64,000 bases of DNA from Opisthorchis felineus (GCA_004794785.1 SJOL01001494.1:10083-74082); one strand, 5' to 3'; positions 29,080 to 40,100 are shown, numbered from the stretch's first letter. Translations and numbers: made by a program. Notes: generated by a model not told the origin, from the letters alone.

Positions 29080-31128
29080 ATGGAATTAATTCATTTTTAT
29101 TGGTTGGTGTATGATATAAAAGCTACAGGTAGATTTTCCCGGAACAGGTAGTCAATCGCATCTGAATGCTGACACCTGCCTGCTTTCGATACACTACAAT
29201 CCCCGTGTGGAGCGTCAACAGCGGGAACCTGCATCTTCCAGGTAGCGGGATTTTCGCGGAAAACGAACTTTTTAGGATGGAACCACCAATTGGTGCATTT
29301 CCAGAGTCAAGTGTTGAAATTGCCAAATATATGCCTGATGTTGCAGGCTATTTTCAGCCCCCCGAATGAGGTGAAGTAAACTGAGCGCGATTTTGTCGTT
29401 TACCTGAGCCGAACAAAGTTAACCACACCGACCTATAATCATTTTTCAGCACTCAAGAATGGGACATCGAATTATCTTCGTGCTGCATGGCACAAACTAT
29501 GAATGGAAAGTAGTCAGTTGTCTCAAAGTTTCGCGATGTTCTTGTCAAAGATCGCACTCAGTTCCGAGGTTGCATGTGTCATAGGATGCTAAAAAATAAA
29601 TCTATAACTTTCTTGTACAATTTCTAATCGATCTGTAGTAAATTCCTCTAAGTGAAAGTGCATTTTCGCAGTAGTCTGAATTTAGATTTCGCTTAGTATA
29701 AAGTTTACCGAATGAGTACAATGCCCCCTCTTCCACGTAGAAACCATTCCACATGTGAGAGGGAGTGACGGTAAGTTGCCCCGTGCAAATGGCACGAACG
29801 GCGGTTTGTTATCCTCTGTACCTGACCTGCATAGGCGATTTACGAAAATCGAAGCGGCCATCCTGTTCAGCCGGGTGAATAGACAGCAGTCGCGTCAGAT
29901 CACAGGTCTCACCGTACAAAAAACGCCAAGTAAAGAGAACATCAGCACTGCCAACCATCTGCGCCCATAAAAAAGCGGTGTAATCGATGTGGCAAACTGA
30001 GCATTGATTTACAGAGCAACTTCAAGCGTACATGGTTTTGCTGAGTTCTGTTCATATGTACATGTTGCCAAACCGTCGACGCAGTAGTTCATAGTGGGCT
30101 TTGAACGGCTGATATCAGAGGATAGATCAGATAGACTTTGTTTTCTCATCAGTTTCCACCTACCGTTTGAGAGGCCAAAGTATGTACACTTAGGCAGTTA
30201 TTGTCTTCGTGGGATGAGGCATTCAGGCAGGTTTTGAGGTCGATTAGATGAAAAGACTAGTACCAGTGAGAGAACGCTTTGTCAGCTAGGAGTAAGTGAC
30301 GATATGAGTTAATGAGTGTGGAAGTCTGCCACTCAATTATCAGAAGTTTTGAGAAGTCAAGCGTAAATAGTAAAACTGAGTAAAGATCTCACAGGAAGTC
30401 AGTGACACTGAATGTATTTCTAAAAAACTGATGAAGAAGAGCGTTCTAGACACACTGATGTTTATGTACAATCAGTGCGCGACCGAAAAAAAACCGGGCT
30501 GATCCCGTTAGCCCTCTTTCTAATGGGGAATTGTTTGATTGCCTAGTTATCCCTTTTTCGTGCATATCTGAATGGCATTTTTCAGAGTGTAACGATTTTT
30601 TTCTGTCCAATGATAAAAAGGTGCACACCTTAACAGGCAGTAGGTCACCAAAAGGCTTCTTTCGTTCTCTTCACAGACGATTCGGCATGGTGTTAACTGA
30701 CTCTCCTCTCCTACGTCACGTGTCCAAACGGCCTGGCTCCTAATCTCTCTTCTAACACCAGGGTCAACATTTATGCTCATGAGATGCGTACAGAACATGG
30801 ATAGAGTGCCCCCGTAGACAGTGCTTTCTAAAAGATGATGCCTTCCTTCTGTCCTAGTGTTTTATCACTGGTTCCTCTTCAGTGAGAGCACTCTGGTAAA
30901 AAAAATATAGTGTCAATGGTACCTACTACGCACCGTTTTTGTCAGCCAAGCATGACCAGTATATTGTTTATTTACAAGTTAGTCACACTAGTGATCATTG
31001 TTTATTGTTGTTGCATTATTCTTCCTTCTGAGCTACTTATAGAGCGTCGGTAGTGTGAGTAGATTTGGGAATTTTCGGTCTTGATTTCGTCCTGCAAGTG
31101 AAAACAGTCTAAGTTAAAAGGCTGACAA
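29080..31128. other. Probable intron, no feature identified
   Basis: Lies in the proposed bHLH intron. Open frames are short and featureless. Confidence 0.45.
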
Positions 31129-31258
31129 ATGTTTCGTCCTTACTGAGAATCATCAACAATGTACATCTCAAAAACCTCAAGGGAGATCCAGACTCACAAT
31201 CTGTCGGCTAGTACTAAACCGTTCGACCGCTGGAGGTTGATCAACAGTATGATTAATA
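31129..31258 (-). mobile_element. tRNA-derived SINE family 2, diverged copy
   Basis: On the minus strand: CAGCGGTCGAACGGTTTAG (A-box-like), a damaged B box, GATGTACATTG, TTGATGATTCTCAGTAAGG, ACGAAACATTTGTC. It aligns along its length with 32,651-32,798. The hammerhead-like core begins TUGAUGA instead of CUGAUGA. Confidence 0.6.
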
Positions 31259-32117
31259 AGGATCAAACAGCCGTAAACTGCATCTCAGTTTTTCGGTTTA
31301 CAGTGCTATACCTAAAGGACGAAATCCCTATTGGAAATTCCCGCATTTCCCCACAATAACAACTTGACCAATATCGTCCAGGTGGACGACATTGTTCAAC
31401 TAACTAGATAAATCTAACAAATACAGAGCCTCCGAACGGTTTCACTCAGCAAAATAGGACGGCCAACTCTGACCTGGTTGTACCTGACTGTGTCAATGTA
31501 GTGAGGACTGACGCTGATTTTCGCTTAGGACCTGTTGATAACACCTTTAAGCCTCGATTCCGAGTCGTGTGGTTGCCAATATTGAATGAACCCTGTTCAC
31601 CCACAGAAGCTGCGATATCTGAGTAACTGATACGGACTGCGAACGATGTGACCGATTAGTGGATTATCAAACAGGAAAGGTCTTTTGGCCTCCCAATTAC
31701 GATGTGGTGAAACCTCTGAAGTGTAGCAACTTGTACGTTCACACACATTCACCAGGTGATGTTGCAACTGAAGGTGATGGGTCTGAACAAATCGGCAGTA
31801 AAGGTGGAATGGAGTGACTCGCCGGAGTTTGCCTTCGCGGCAAGGGTCAGTTATTCAATGTATGCACATGATTCCACTTAATTTGCCTTGGCGAATTAGT
31901 CCCATATGAAAAAAGTTTGATAAATTTTAGAAATAGACACATCGTCCCGATGAAGAAACTTGGGTATAATAAGGATTGTTTCACACCCACACAAGCTCGA
32001 AGTGGTTGAAACTTCTTTACGGAGAACTCCCCTTTAGAAATAACAATTTCGGTCGATCCCGTGGATCTCCTCTCCAACGGGCGCCTACTGCAGTTTGCAT
32101 GATGGAAACTACTCATA
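31259..32117. other. No feature identified
   Basis: Inside the proposed intron. Nothing recognisable on either strand. Confidence 0.45.
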
Positions 32118-32351
32118 AAGTTGCTGAAAACTCTCCGACAGCCCACGACCGGTTTCGCCCTTCTTAAGGGTCATCAGGCGGGCACAGTTCCCTAGTTTCT
32201 GTCAACCTTATGTTCTGCTTGAACCCAAATTGCGCGAAGTTTGACAAATGCACCCATTTGCGTCCCAGTTTGTTTTTCACGGGTGACTCACCTGAAACCG
32301 AGATGGATCTCTCGTTTATGCTGTTCTGCAGCTGAATGTGCTGCATCAGAC
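32118..32351 (-). mobile_element. Hammerhead-bearing SINE-like repeat, family 1, copy A
   Basis: On the minus strand it starts GATGCAGCACATTCAGCTGC, continues through AAACGAGAGATCC, TTCAGGTGAGTCACCCG and TTCAAGCAGAACATAAGG, and ends with a hammerhead ribozyme and GGAGAGTTTTCAGCA. The same order of blocks is found in the copies at 33,840-34,203 and 55,152-55,276. No ORF. Length of about 230 bases and the terminal ribozyme recall the Sm-alpha SINE-like elements of schistosomes. Confidence 0.8.
32141..32183 (-). ncRNA. Hammerhead ribozyme, type I, family 1 copy A
   Basis: Minus strand. Helix I strand GCCCGC (32,183-32,178), CUGAUGA (32,177-32,171), helix II CCCUU/AAGGG with loop AAG, one extra C, GAAA (32,156-32,153), helix III ACC/GGU without a loop, cleavage-site C (32,147), helix I strand GUGGGC (32,146-32,141). 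Helix I is 6 pairs including one G-U. All core bases are present. The loop-less short helix III is the same minimal form known from schistosome hammerheads. The extra C before GAAA may weaken it. Confidence 0.8.
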
Positions 32352-32650
32352 CCCGTCGTATTTTAGCTAGTACAATATTCAAGATATCGCAGTATATTTT
32401 CATGTGGGATTCAGACAGGTCTCCGTGAAAACCTATTTGGTATGTGAATGCGAGTAATTGCGTACTGTAGCTCTTTCTGATAATTCAACTGATCGGCTGA
32501 AGCCAACCTGAAAGTTATTATTAGACAACGTAAGACATGCCCGTGCTCAAGGTGGCAAGACTAAAATATTGTAGTAGTTCAACTGTAGTGTAGGATTAGA
32601 TCATTTTCAACTGAGATACCATCCTGTCAGTGAGGCCAATCTATGCTGAA

Positions 32651-32798
32651 AAGATGAGACGTGCGGCTGTTTCATCCTTATTGGGAATCATCAGCAGTGC
32701 TCATCTCACAAAACCCCGGAGAGTCCCGAACCCTCGACCTCACGGCTAGTGGTTATAAAACTTAACCGGTCGACCACGAGCGGTTGAACAACAGTTTG
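32651..32798 (-). mobile_element. tRNA-derived SINE family 2, best copy
   Basis: On the minus strand the head reads CGCTCGTGGTCGACCGGTTAA, like the D-arm/A box of a tRNA, followed by CGAGGGTTCGGGACTCTCC, a B box with two changes. Downstream are GTGAGATGAGCACTG and a hammerhead-like core: CTGATGA (32,694-32,688), UUCC, loop, GGAU, GAAA (32,673-32,670), ending at a GUC (32,660-32,658) followed by UCAUC, which can pair with GAUGA 6 bases before CUGAUGA. Helix II is imperfect and the core-proximal part of helix I is unpaired. Confidence 0.7.
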
Positions 32799-33839
32799 AT
32801 TTATTCTCACTTAGAAAGGTTTTTTTATTATCAAATGTAGCTGGTTACGAATATTCGACAGGGGTTTCAACGCAAGTTTTCTTCAGGTGTACCATATGGC
32901 GAATAAGCATATATCACATCAATCTAAGTGCTGCAGTGTCTTGGTAATTGTCGCGATAAGTCGTACAAACAGCACAACTGGTGCAACAGGGTTCCACCTG
33001 AGGATGTATGCATATTATATATATATATATATATAGCGTACATATATATAACATATATAACTTTCTGCGTGAGGACCCTGAATCCTCATAAGGATCAGTT
33101 TGCCAGCCTAACTGTTCAGGATTAGGATGAAGAAAAGACAGCGGAAGGGCTTTTAGTCAAAGTCAGTAGTGTTTTGGCAGAACTCCAGTTTGGGATGGAA
33201 ATTCCGCAGCGCACGTTTCAGCAGACCAGGCGAGACCACAATAAGGCCCTAAGGCATGGTAACTTATCACTTATCTACTGATGGAGTCAGCTCACTAAGC
33301 TTGGGTATTAATATTCTTCTCCCGAGAGCGGATATCCCTCTGAAGTCCAATATCGACAGTACCCGGATTTCAGGAAGGTTACTGTGTTACCCTACCGAAC
33401 TTGTAACGTTTGTCGAATATGAAACGCAGGATGAAATGTGAACAGAACTGAAACCCTGCAACAAACTTCGTGCTCGTCCTTGGACTGAACTCGGCTACGT
33501 TAATGTGATTTCTCCTCAGTGCCTCATCGAAACGCGTGCAAACCACTTAGCAAGGCCGGCGAACAAGTCATGACAACGGGGTTTAAGTGATCCTTAATTT
33601 CACAGTTGTGGTTTAAGTGGCAGACTATTGACGATTGTGTCGTGCCAAGTCATAATTTCTAGCTATTCTCGCGGTTGTGTAGTAAAGGTAGAGAAGCAGC
33701 AAAAATGCATGAGAAACAACCATATCAGACCTACACATTGCACCTGAGACTAACTGGAACAAACATGTGCACAAGACACAGGCTACATACAACGCATGCT
33801 CAAAATTGTCCAACCAGAAAACATGTATCTATACACCTT
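32799..33839. other. Non-coding, with a TA microsatellite
   Basis: No gene or known repeat except an AT dinucleotide run at 33,013-33,035. Confidence 0.5.
33013..33035. repeat. TA dinucleotide microsatellite
   Basis: ATTATATATATATATATATA and further TA units, with a second short TA patch at 33,041-33,058. Confidence 0.9.
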
Positions 33840-33973
33840 TATTTTAAAGAGTCTTCGATTTTAGCGAAATACACTCATTTGCAAACAAATTTGGTTTTGC
33901 GAGAGACTCACCTGGAACCCAGCTGAATCTCTCGTTTGTGATGTTTCCAGGCAACTGAATGTGCTGCACCAGG
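33840..33973 (-). mobile_element. SINE-like family 1, copy B1 (head portion)
   Basis: Minus strand: CCTGGTGCAGCACATTCAGTT, ACAAACGAGAGATTCAGCTGG, GTTCCAGGTGAGTCTCTCGC, AAACCAAATTTGTTTGCAAA, GAGTGTATTTCGC. It stops before the hammerhead part. It abuts copy B2 head to head, giving the inverted repeat below. Confidence 0.8.
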
Positions 33974-34037
33974 CCGCTGGGTTCCAGGTGAGTCTCTCGC
34001 AAAACCTAATTTGTTTGCGAATGAGTGTATTTCGCTA
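33864..34037. repeat. Inverted repeat of about 60-bp arms (two SINE heads facing each other)
   Basis: Left arm about 33,864-33,922 and right arm about 33,975-34,037 are near-perfect reverse complements (CACTCATTTGCAAACAAATT against AATTTGTTTGCGAATGAGTG, and so on), separated by about 52 bases. Transcribed, it would fold into a long hairpin. Confidence 0.85.
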
Positions 34038-34203
34038 ATTTCGTGCAATTTGGTCTCAAGTAGAACATAAGGTTGACGGAAACTCGGGGACTGCGCCTAC
34101 CTGATGAGCCCCAAGAAGGGTGAAACCGGTCGTGGGCTGTCGAAGAATTTTCAGCAGTCTTCGATTCTATTCTAACATGTCTCAATAAAATTCCTAATAA
34201 AAA
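33974..34203 (+). mobile_element. Hammerhead-bearing SINE-like repeat, family 1, copy B2
   Basis: Starts inside the family consensus at GCTGGGTTCCAGGTGAGTCT, then CTCAAGTAGAACATAAGG and GACGGAAACTCGGGGACTGC, then the ribozyme, then TTTTCAGCAGTCTTCGATTC and an AT-rich end containing AATAAAATTCCTAATAAAAA. The 5' end is missing relative to the copy at 55.2 kb. Confidence 0.85.
34094..34137 (+). ncRNA. Hammerhead ribozyme, type I, family 1 copy B2
   Basis: Helix I strand GCCUAC (34,095-34,100), CUGAUGA (34,101-34,107), helix II GCCC/GGGU with loop CAAGAA, GAAA (34,122-34,125), helix III ACC/GGU with no loop (34,125-34,130), cleavage-site C at 34,131, helix I strand GUGGGC (34,132-34,137). Helix I gives 6 pairs: C-G, A-U, U-G, C-G, C-G, G-C. 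Every core nucleotide of a hammerhead is present and in order. The first base of helix I differs from copy A while pairing is kept, which supports selection on structure or recent shared origin. Confidence 0.85.
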
Positions 34204-36125
34204 TCGACAAGGGGATGGGGCGTCTTGAAAGGTCTTGATCGGAATCTACTTGTCGTGAAGAGTTTGTAACGGTTTGAGTTTCAGGTCAGATTTTAAACGC
34301 TCTCTCGACCATCCGAGATTCACAACGAGCCACTTTTTAATTTCTATTGACACATAAAAAATACCAAGAAGCCCCAACGTGGCAAAAGGAGATGGCCTGC
34401 CATTTCACTGTCTCAACAGAAAAGGACGAATACCTCATCCTAACCGTCGCCCCACTTTGCTCAACTTTGTAGGACACGGTCAAAACACCTAGAACTGCGT
34501 GACTGGTATCGGAAATGTTTGGTAAACAATCGGTGGGCACCATCCACTGTGGACAAATCAGTAGCTTTGTAAAACTATTCGCTCTCGACGATGAAAGAGT
34601 ATAGGTTTTCTGTGATGCAGGAAAGGTGGAATCAGGTCACCCCCTCCATGTGCTTTAGAATATTTCCTCTTCAAAGTATACTCGATCGATGAATCACAGC
34701 GAAAACTATTTCGCCTACCGGAGACTCATACTCAGATACCATTTAATGGGAAATGTATGGATTTTTTGCTAGCTTATAGTTAATCAACATTGACTCTGAA
34801 ACCAACAGTCTAACAATTCACTGTCAAAAATAACTGTGGCGGTGCATGGGATTTTTATGATTGCTCTCTGTCCTGGTCTTCCTGCCTCGTACATCCACTG
34901 TAAGTTATTACAGGCATGATCCGTGTACTTTAAGTGCTTTCGAACCAAGCTCAAGTCAACGGTATATTTAATCATTTGTATGTCGTGATTGCTCTGCTAT
35001 GCAGACAGTTATATGCAGACAGCTACTCTGACCGCTAAACTTCAGGCAGGTGACATAAGGCACATTTGTGGTTATGTCATGGAGCTGGTTCTCAGATTTT
35101 CTCCTACTTGCCTCCTCAGATCCCCTAACATGGCGCAATCGCTACTTAGTGCATGTGCAATGCGAAAACATGGAAAGTGGACCAGTTAAACCAGTTTACA
35201 AAATACTGTAGCACTGTATATGCATACCTGTCAACAAAGACCTCAACATAATTAGACTACTCCTAATGTGAGATCCCTTCAAGGATGGGGCACCCTCAGT
35301 ATAAGAAATCTAAAATCTTTCCCCTGAGGTGATGTGTATATGGTAATAACTGTATAATCTTATATACATATTGCTTTATATATTATCTCATGTAATAAAC
35401 CGTGGCTTAGTGGGTGAGTATCACGCCGAAGAAAAATCCGGGACTCCTTTGTTGGTAAACTCGTGTTTCGTTGCGCATAACTGAAAAAATCATGGTGAAC
35501 ACACTGGAAAATTGCTCTCTAATGGTGCTGAATACGGAATTCGGGTTTCTTTCTGAAACCAAAGTCATGCTACAACCTTTGGAACGAAAGTCATAACCCA
35601 CGGTTGTTTTCAATCATAATATTTTGTCAACCCACCACAGATATGGTTAGCTGTGGATGAATAGCTTTCATTTAAAAAAGGTATATTGAAATCTCAATGA
35701 ACTAATTAAGGCCTATTTCGGGCAAGCAACTTTCGCGCTCAAATCTGTCCAACAAAACTGTACTAACTACATGGGTGGCAGCACGGCTTAATGCCACTAG
35801 TGTCGATGGCAAAGCCTGAAAACACGAAAATGTCTCAGATCACCTGGGTATATTTACAAACTCAATGCGATAACGGCTATCTACATGGTGTACCCGTGAT
35901 GAATCCAATGATAAGTTGATAAATGTAAAGGGACTGTCGATGGGTAAAATATGACTACCAGTGCGAGTAAACATATCTCTACCATCCCTCATGAACCCAA
36001 CTTCTCCAGCTTCATTCTTTCGCCTCCTTACATCTGCTGATCACTCCTCGAGCAACAGTGGCGCAGAGCAAAAATGAGTGGTAACTGATGAACAAGTGTT
36101 TCACGCGTCATACAGCTTTACTCAC
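34204..36125. other. Intron side of the bHLH exon, with a Penelope-end fragment
   Basis: No exon recognised. On the minus strand, 34,545-34,512 reads CCACCGATTGTTTACCAAAC then ATTTCCGA, a short match to the Penelope terminal repeat. Small 60-80 codon frames are featureless. Confidence 0.45.
36120..36125 (-). promoter_or_regulatory. 5' splice donor of bHLH exon 1
   Basis: Minus strand AACAAG|GTGAGTAAAG, a consensus eukaryotic donor. The open frame would otherwise run five more codons to a stop, so those residues are intronic read-through. Confidence 0.75.
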
Positions 36126-36791
36126 CTTGTTACTACAATGGTAGGTTTGCCAGTTCTTTGAGTGAACTGTAGACAAACAGTAGTCTTGTGGAGGTGTTGA
36201 TCCAAACTTAGATTCCGGAAGGATATCCTTGTTTCTGTTTGCCTTGTTCTCGTTGCTGAAGATGTCTTCAGAGTATATGCAGTCCGAAGGAATACCCAGG
36301 AATGGCCGTATTTCCTGACACAAAGATGAGCCTAGTTCACAACTCGCTCTTCCCGGATAAAACTCCAATTCGTTCGACGATCGATCATGTGCTGTTCGAA
36401 AGTGTTGTAGTCGGCTTGTTTCCAGACAGCTTTTCAAGGATTGTTCTGTTTGTGTTGTCAGACTGAACAAGCCCAACGATTTTTCAGGTGAATTGGAGCA
36501 AGTCATCCCATCCTCTTGGGGACTGTCATCTGAATCAGATGCGGTGTCCAGAATTCGACGAAGATAGGCTATATAACCAGCTGCAAGTTTGAGCGTATCC
36601 AGTTTTGACAACTTTGTATCTTTTGGTACCCAAGGCAGGGCACCTTTTAGCTCCACAAATGCACCAGACAGTACCCGCATTCTAGAGCGTTCGCGAGCAT
36701 TCGCCGCACTTCTTTGGGCAACTGTACTGTTCAAGCCCGGTTTCCTTCCACGTCTTTTGCCTCCCGAAGTTACCAACAGTGAGTCGCTCAT
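36126..36791 (-). CDS. bHLH transcription factor, TCF21/Musculin type, exon 1
   Basis: 222 residues from the first real ATG (36,791-36,789, context CCACAATGA) to a phase-0 donor. The frame is open upstream but contains no other ATG. Residues 12-19 KRRGRKPG are a basic, possibly nuclear-localising patch. The bHLH domain is residues 27-81: basic region [16 protein letters not shown] with the DNA-contact N-x3-R-E-R-x-R-M-R pattern, helix 1 [15 protein letters not shown], loop KDTKLS, helix 2 [19 protein letters not shown]. The [16 protein letters not shown] signature is that of the TCF21/Musculin (capsulin) class II group, which dimerises with E proteins and binds E boxes in mesoderm and muscle development. 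The later part is Ser/Glu rich with no domain. The family assignment is firm; orthology to TCF21 versus MSC is not resolved. Confidence 0.9.
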
Positions 36792-36941
36792 TGTGGAAGT
36801 CACCTCCCAGTGTTTCAAACACTGTTGCAAGGACCACGATAAATGGGATAACGGTACTGCAAACCAACCATCTGCTTCTCCCTCATGTACAACTGACCCG
36901 CGAATTTTTTCCGTGTATACACAATCGGGGTGAACAAACAC

Positions 36942-37140
36942 GAGCCAATCATATTAGGCGGTGGACAATAGCGCGTTTAATTTCAACCAATAGACGCTTA
37001 GGTACTGGCTGGGTTTCTGGGATGGTTGATGCGAACGCACACCCCCTAGCCAAACGCCGCCTTTCTTCACCCCTTTCAAGCTTACCACATACACGCGACA
37101 TTCGCCGAGGCCGTGTCCAAGACGCATAGCCAATCAGCGA
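36942..37140 (-). promoter_or_regulatory. Promoter-like region of the bHLH gene
   Basis: Just upstream of the gene. Contains AGCCAATCA at about 36,943 and again AGCCAATCAG near 37,129, both good NF-Y (CCAAT) matches, plus AACCAAT near 36,979. It also holds a CACCC-type stretch (GCACACCCCC near 37,035) and is richer in CpG than its surroundings. No clear TATA box. The role is inferred from motifs and position. Confidence 0.4.
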
Positions 37141-40100
37141 TGAGTGCTACGAGCATGTGCGTTGCAAAGTTGAAGATCAATGTTCACACACTGAAAGGAG
37201 ACAACAGTATCCGAACCGGGTTACTTTTCGTGATATCGATTGATTCATGGTCGAATACCGGCCGTGAATTTAATGGACATATAGTCCTTAACCAATGGCT
37301 TCGGTTTTAGGGAATTCCGCTTTTGGGTTTACCCTTTTGAAAAGGATTTTCCCATCCCCTGCTGGATCAGATTTGGTTTCCAGGTGGGTATCTTAGACCT
37401 AGTACTAGTGCATCTAAACAATTCAGAACCAAAATTAACATTCTCACACACCACTCGTGGACTACCGTTTCAAAGCTAAGTCGAAATTTACACAGTTCAT
37501 TCCCGCCGGGCACATTAATCAAAAGAAGCTGACTCAAACTGAGTCGGAACACAGTTATTGGTGCGGTACATCATCAGCTAGACTGATTCTATTGTACCAT
37601 TATACTTCGGAACGCGAAGGGACTATTGACAGAATTTTGTGAACATACAGTGTTGGAACTAGTCCCTTAAAGCTACGTCAGCCTGGTACACACACAGAGG
37701 TCAGAATTTCCTGCCTCCATATGTGCACCCTCAGATCCTCGAGGTACTTACTGAATCCTCAACCAAGATGGCGAAAGGTTTTATATAAAACCTTGAATTC
37801 TGGTGGAGTTTCTCAGAGTTTCTCACTGAATGGTACAAGCGGAAAATCTCGAAAGAGCTGTACGACCATTAGCTAGCTGTTTTGAACCGCCACACTATGT
37901 AATAATCTGTTTGAGAATGCATCTAGAGGGGTCAATAATTCAGTGAGCAATCAAAACTACGGACATGGTATACTGTTGAAATTAAGGGGGGAACACGAAG
38001 ACTTTTGTCCCAAGGGTTGTTCAGATCGTGACCTAAAAGCTGAATCGCTGCACACCTCCAAACAAAATATCTTTGCGTCAGGACATCTTTAGTTTTATCG
38101 AAACGCACCAGGATTTCCTCCGGATCTCATCAGAATATTTTGTTTTAGTCCCTGATATAAATCGTAAGTGACTAGCAATCAGAATGCGTAAACAGCGTCT
38201 ACCGACCTCCTGCGGTTTAGTTCATGGTTTAATAAAACTAACGCCGGTTCTCTATAGTGGGAATAATTCAGATATGAGCCGTTATCCACAAGGAGTCAAA
38301 GAATGGATCAGTCAAGGCTTAGTTGGATACAGCAGCAAGAAGGGATGAATTTCCGGATACAGTCATTTTCCTCATCTTTTCTAGAGGAACACGTAAAACA
38401 AGCTTTTACAAGCTTTGCACACTGAAAACACGTTAAAACCATAGGAGCGGATGCAAATGAAAATTCGGGAATGGGCGCGTGTTAGTCCCGTGGTATAATC
38501 AGTCTGTTTCGGTTGCCCGGCTTCGGTAACCAGCACGTACGTATCAAAAGCCATTTGTAAAATGTGTCCGATCAGCCTGTTTCTGACTGCGATGGTATCG
38601 GTAAGGCAGATCACCATCACTCACATCTCGTGGTGCAGCATGTTCGCTTGCCACAACACAACAGGTGCAAACTCAGAATCCAAACTTCGCTAGTGGAGCC
38701 CATCCTGAGCAGTGGTCATAATTTTTAACTCAAGCGGTCATTCCACAAGATTCAAAACCCCAGTCGCGCAAGTTCTACGACAGAATACTACCACACGAAG
38801 ATGTTCAAAGAAAAATTTAGGCCTCCCCTATTTATCATCATCTCGTAACCACGGATAATTCGGTAGCTTACGGATGTAGTAAGTGAACGAAATCACGGAA
38901 TCCTGGGACATATCTTCTAGCTGTTCCGTTCGAACGGTTCTTACTTGGCTGGAGCAATATCAATCCGATTACAGTGCGAGTACTAAATCTGTTTGTTTAA
39001 CGCATGGCAGCATCCTGTATAATGCCATCGCTGTTTGCAGACTGTTGGTAGGCGTCACGGGAAGAAGGAAGTGTGAGGCAACTGCTCTCACCAGCGGTTC
39101 CAAAAAGCAACACTCTCGCCATATGTCAAACGGACGTGGAGAAATATGATACTCCAGACTCAAGCGCAGCCCCACATAAGTGCTTGATTTAACGGCTTCT
39201 GGATTCTTTTTCTGTACAAACACATTCTATGTTCCCTAAATTGGCGTTTACGCGTTGGATGTTTGTTGTTTGTTTTGAGTGTGCTGTATTGCTAGAACAC
39301 AGTTTGATCGGGGCATCGGTGGTTTACTAAAAATTATTTATGAGATTCTCCGGAGACCAGTATGAGAACAAATGTCACAGGTAGGTTGGTCAAGTGATTA
39401 CGGAACCACGCTGTCCTGGCAAAGGGGTCAAGAACAGTTGAAAGTTGATCCTGCAGTGACATTCCGGAACACGTGGTCTACTAATTCGTACAATTGGTTG
39501 GGCATGTACGCAGATGACTATTGAAGTTTATGAATAGGAAGGGAAACTTACTAGCTTACGTTAATAAAGTAACAATCGCTTCGTTTACGCATTGAGCCTT
39601 TGATCCGTGTTAATAGGATTTTCTAAGAGATTTGGCGGTATCATAACACATCAAGAGGATCAGTGAAGCTATAGTAACCTGACCAGGAGAACAGTTTGTC
39701 TCCTTATGCTTTATGCTAAAAAGTCTCTCAGGTGTCCGATATGTATGGTTGGTTAAGGCAAGCAAAAGGCTTCGTTCCCCGTAATCCTAACAGACCGAAT
39801 AGGAAGAAAAGTAACTTAAATCCGAAGAAAACGGGAGTAGAAAACAACACACTGTACTACCACCGACATTGTATTGTCGTCTTACATATGCACCAGTTTT
39901 ACATACGCTTCTACTTATTTCCGAAAAGGGTTCAGATTTTGCAGCTATAATGCGTTACCATTCCACCGTCAGTATTTTGGATATCGCTTCATATATGGGG
40001 CGCGCAAAACCTCTGTGATAAGCTCTTTAAGATTAGAAAACGCTGCTTTGGCATTGGGACTTCACGGTGAGTCTTAGCCTATGCATAAACTTATAGCAAA

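Noticed and set aside
36792..36941. 50 extra N-terminal residues on the bHLH protein
   Set aside because: The first codon is GTG, and no ATG lies between it and 36,791; this part is likely 5' untranslated.
38105..38135. Minus-strand CTGATGAGATCC as another hammerhead
   Set aside because: No helix II and GAAA in proper register.
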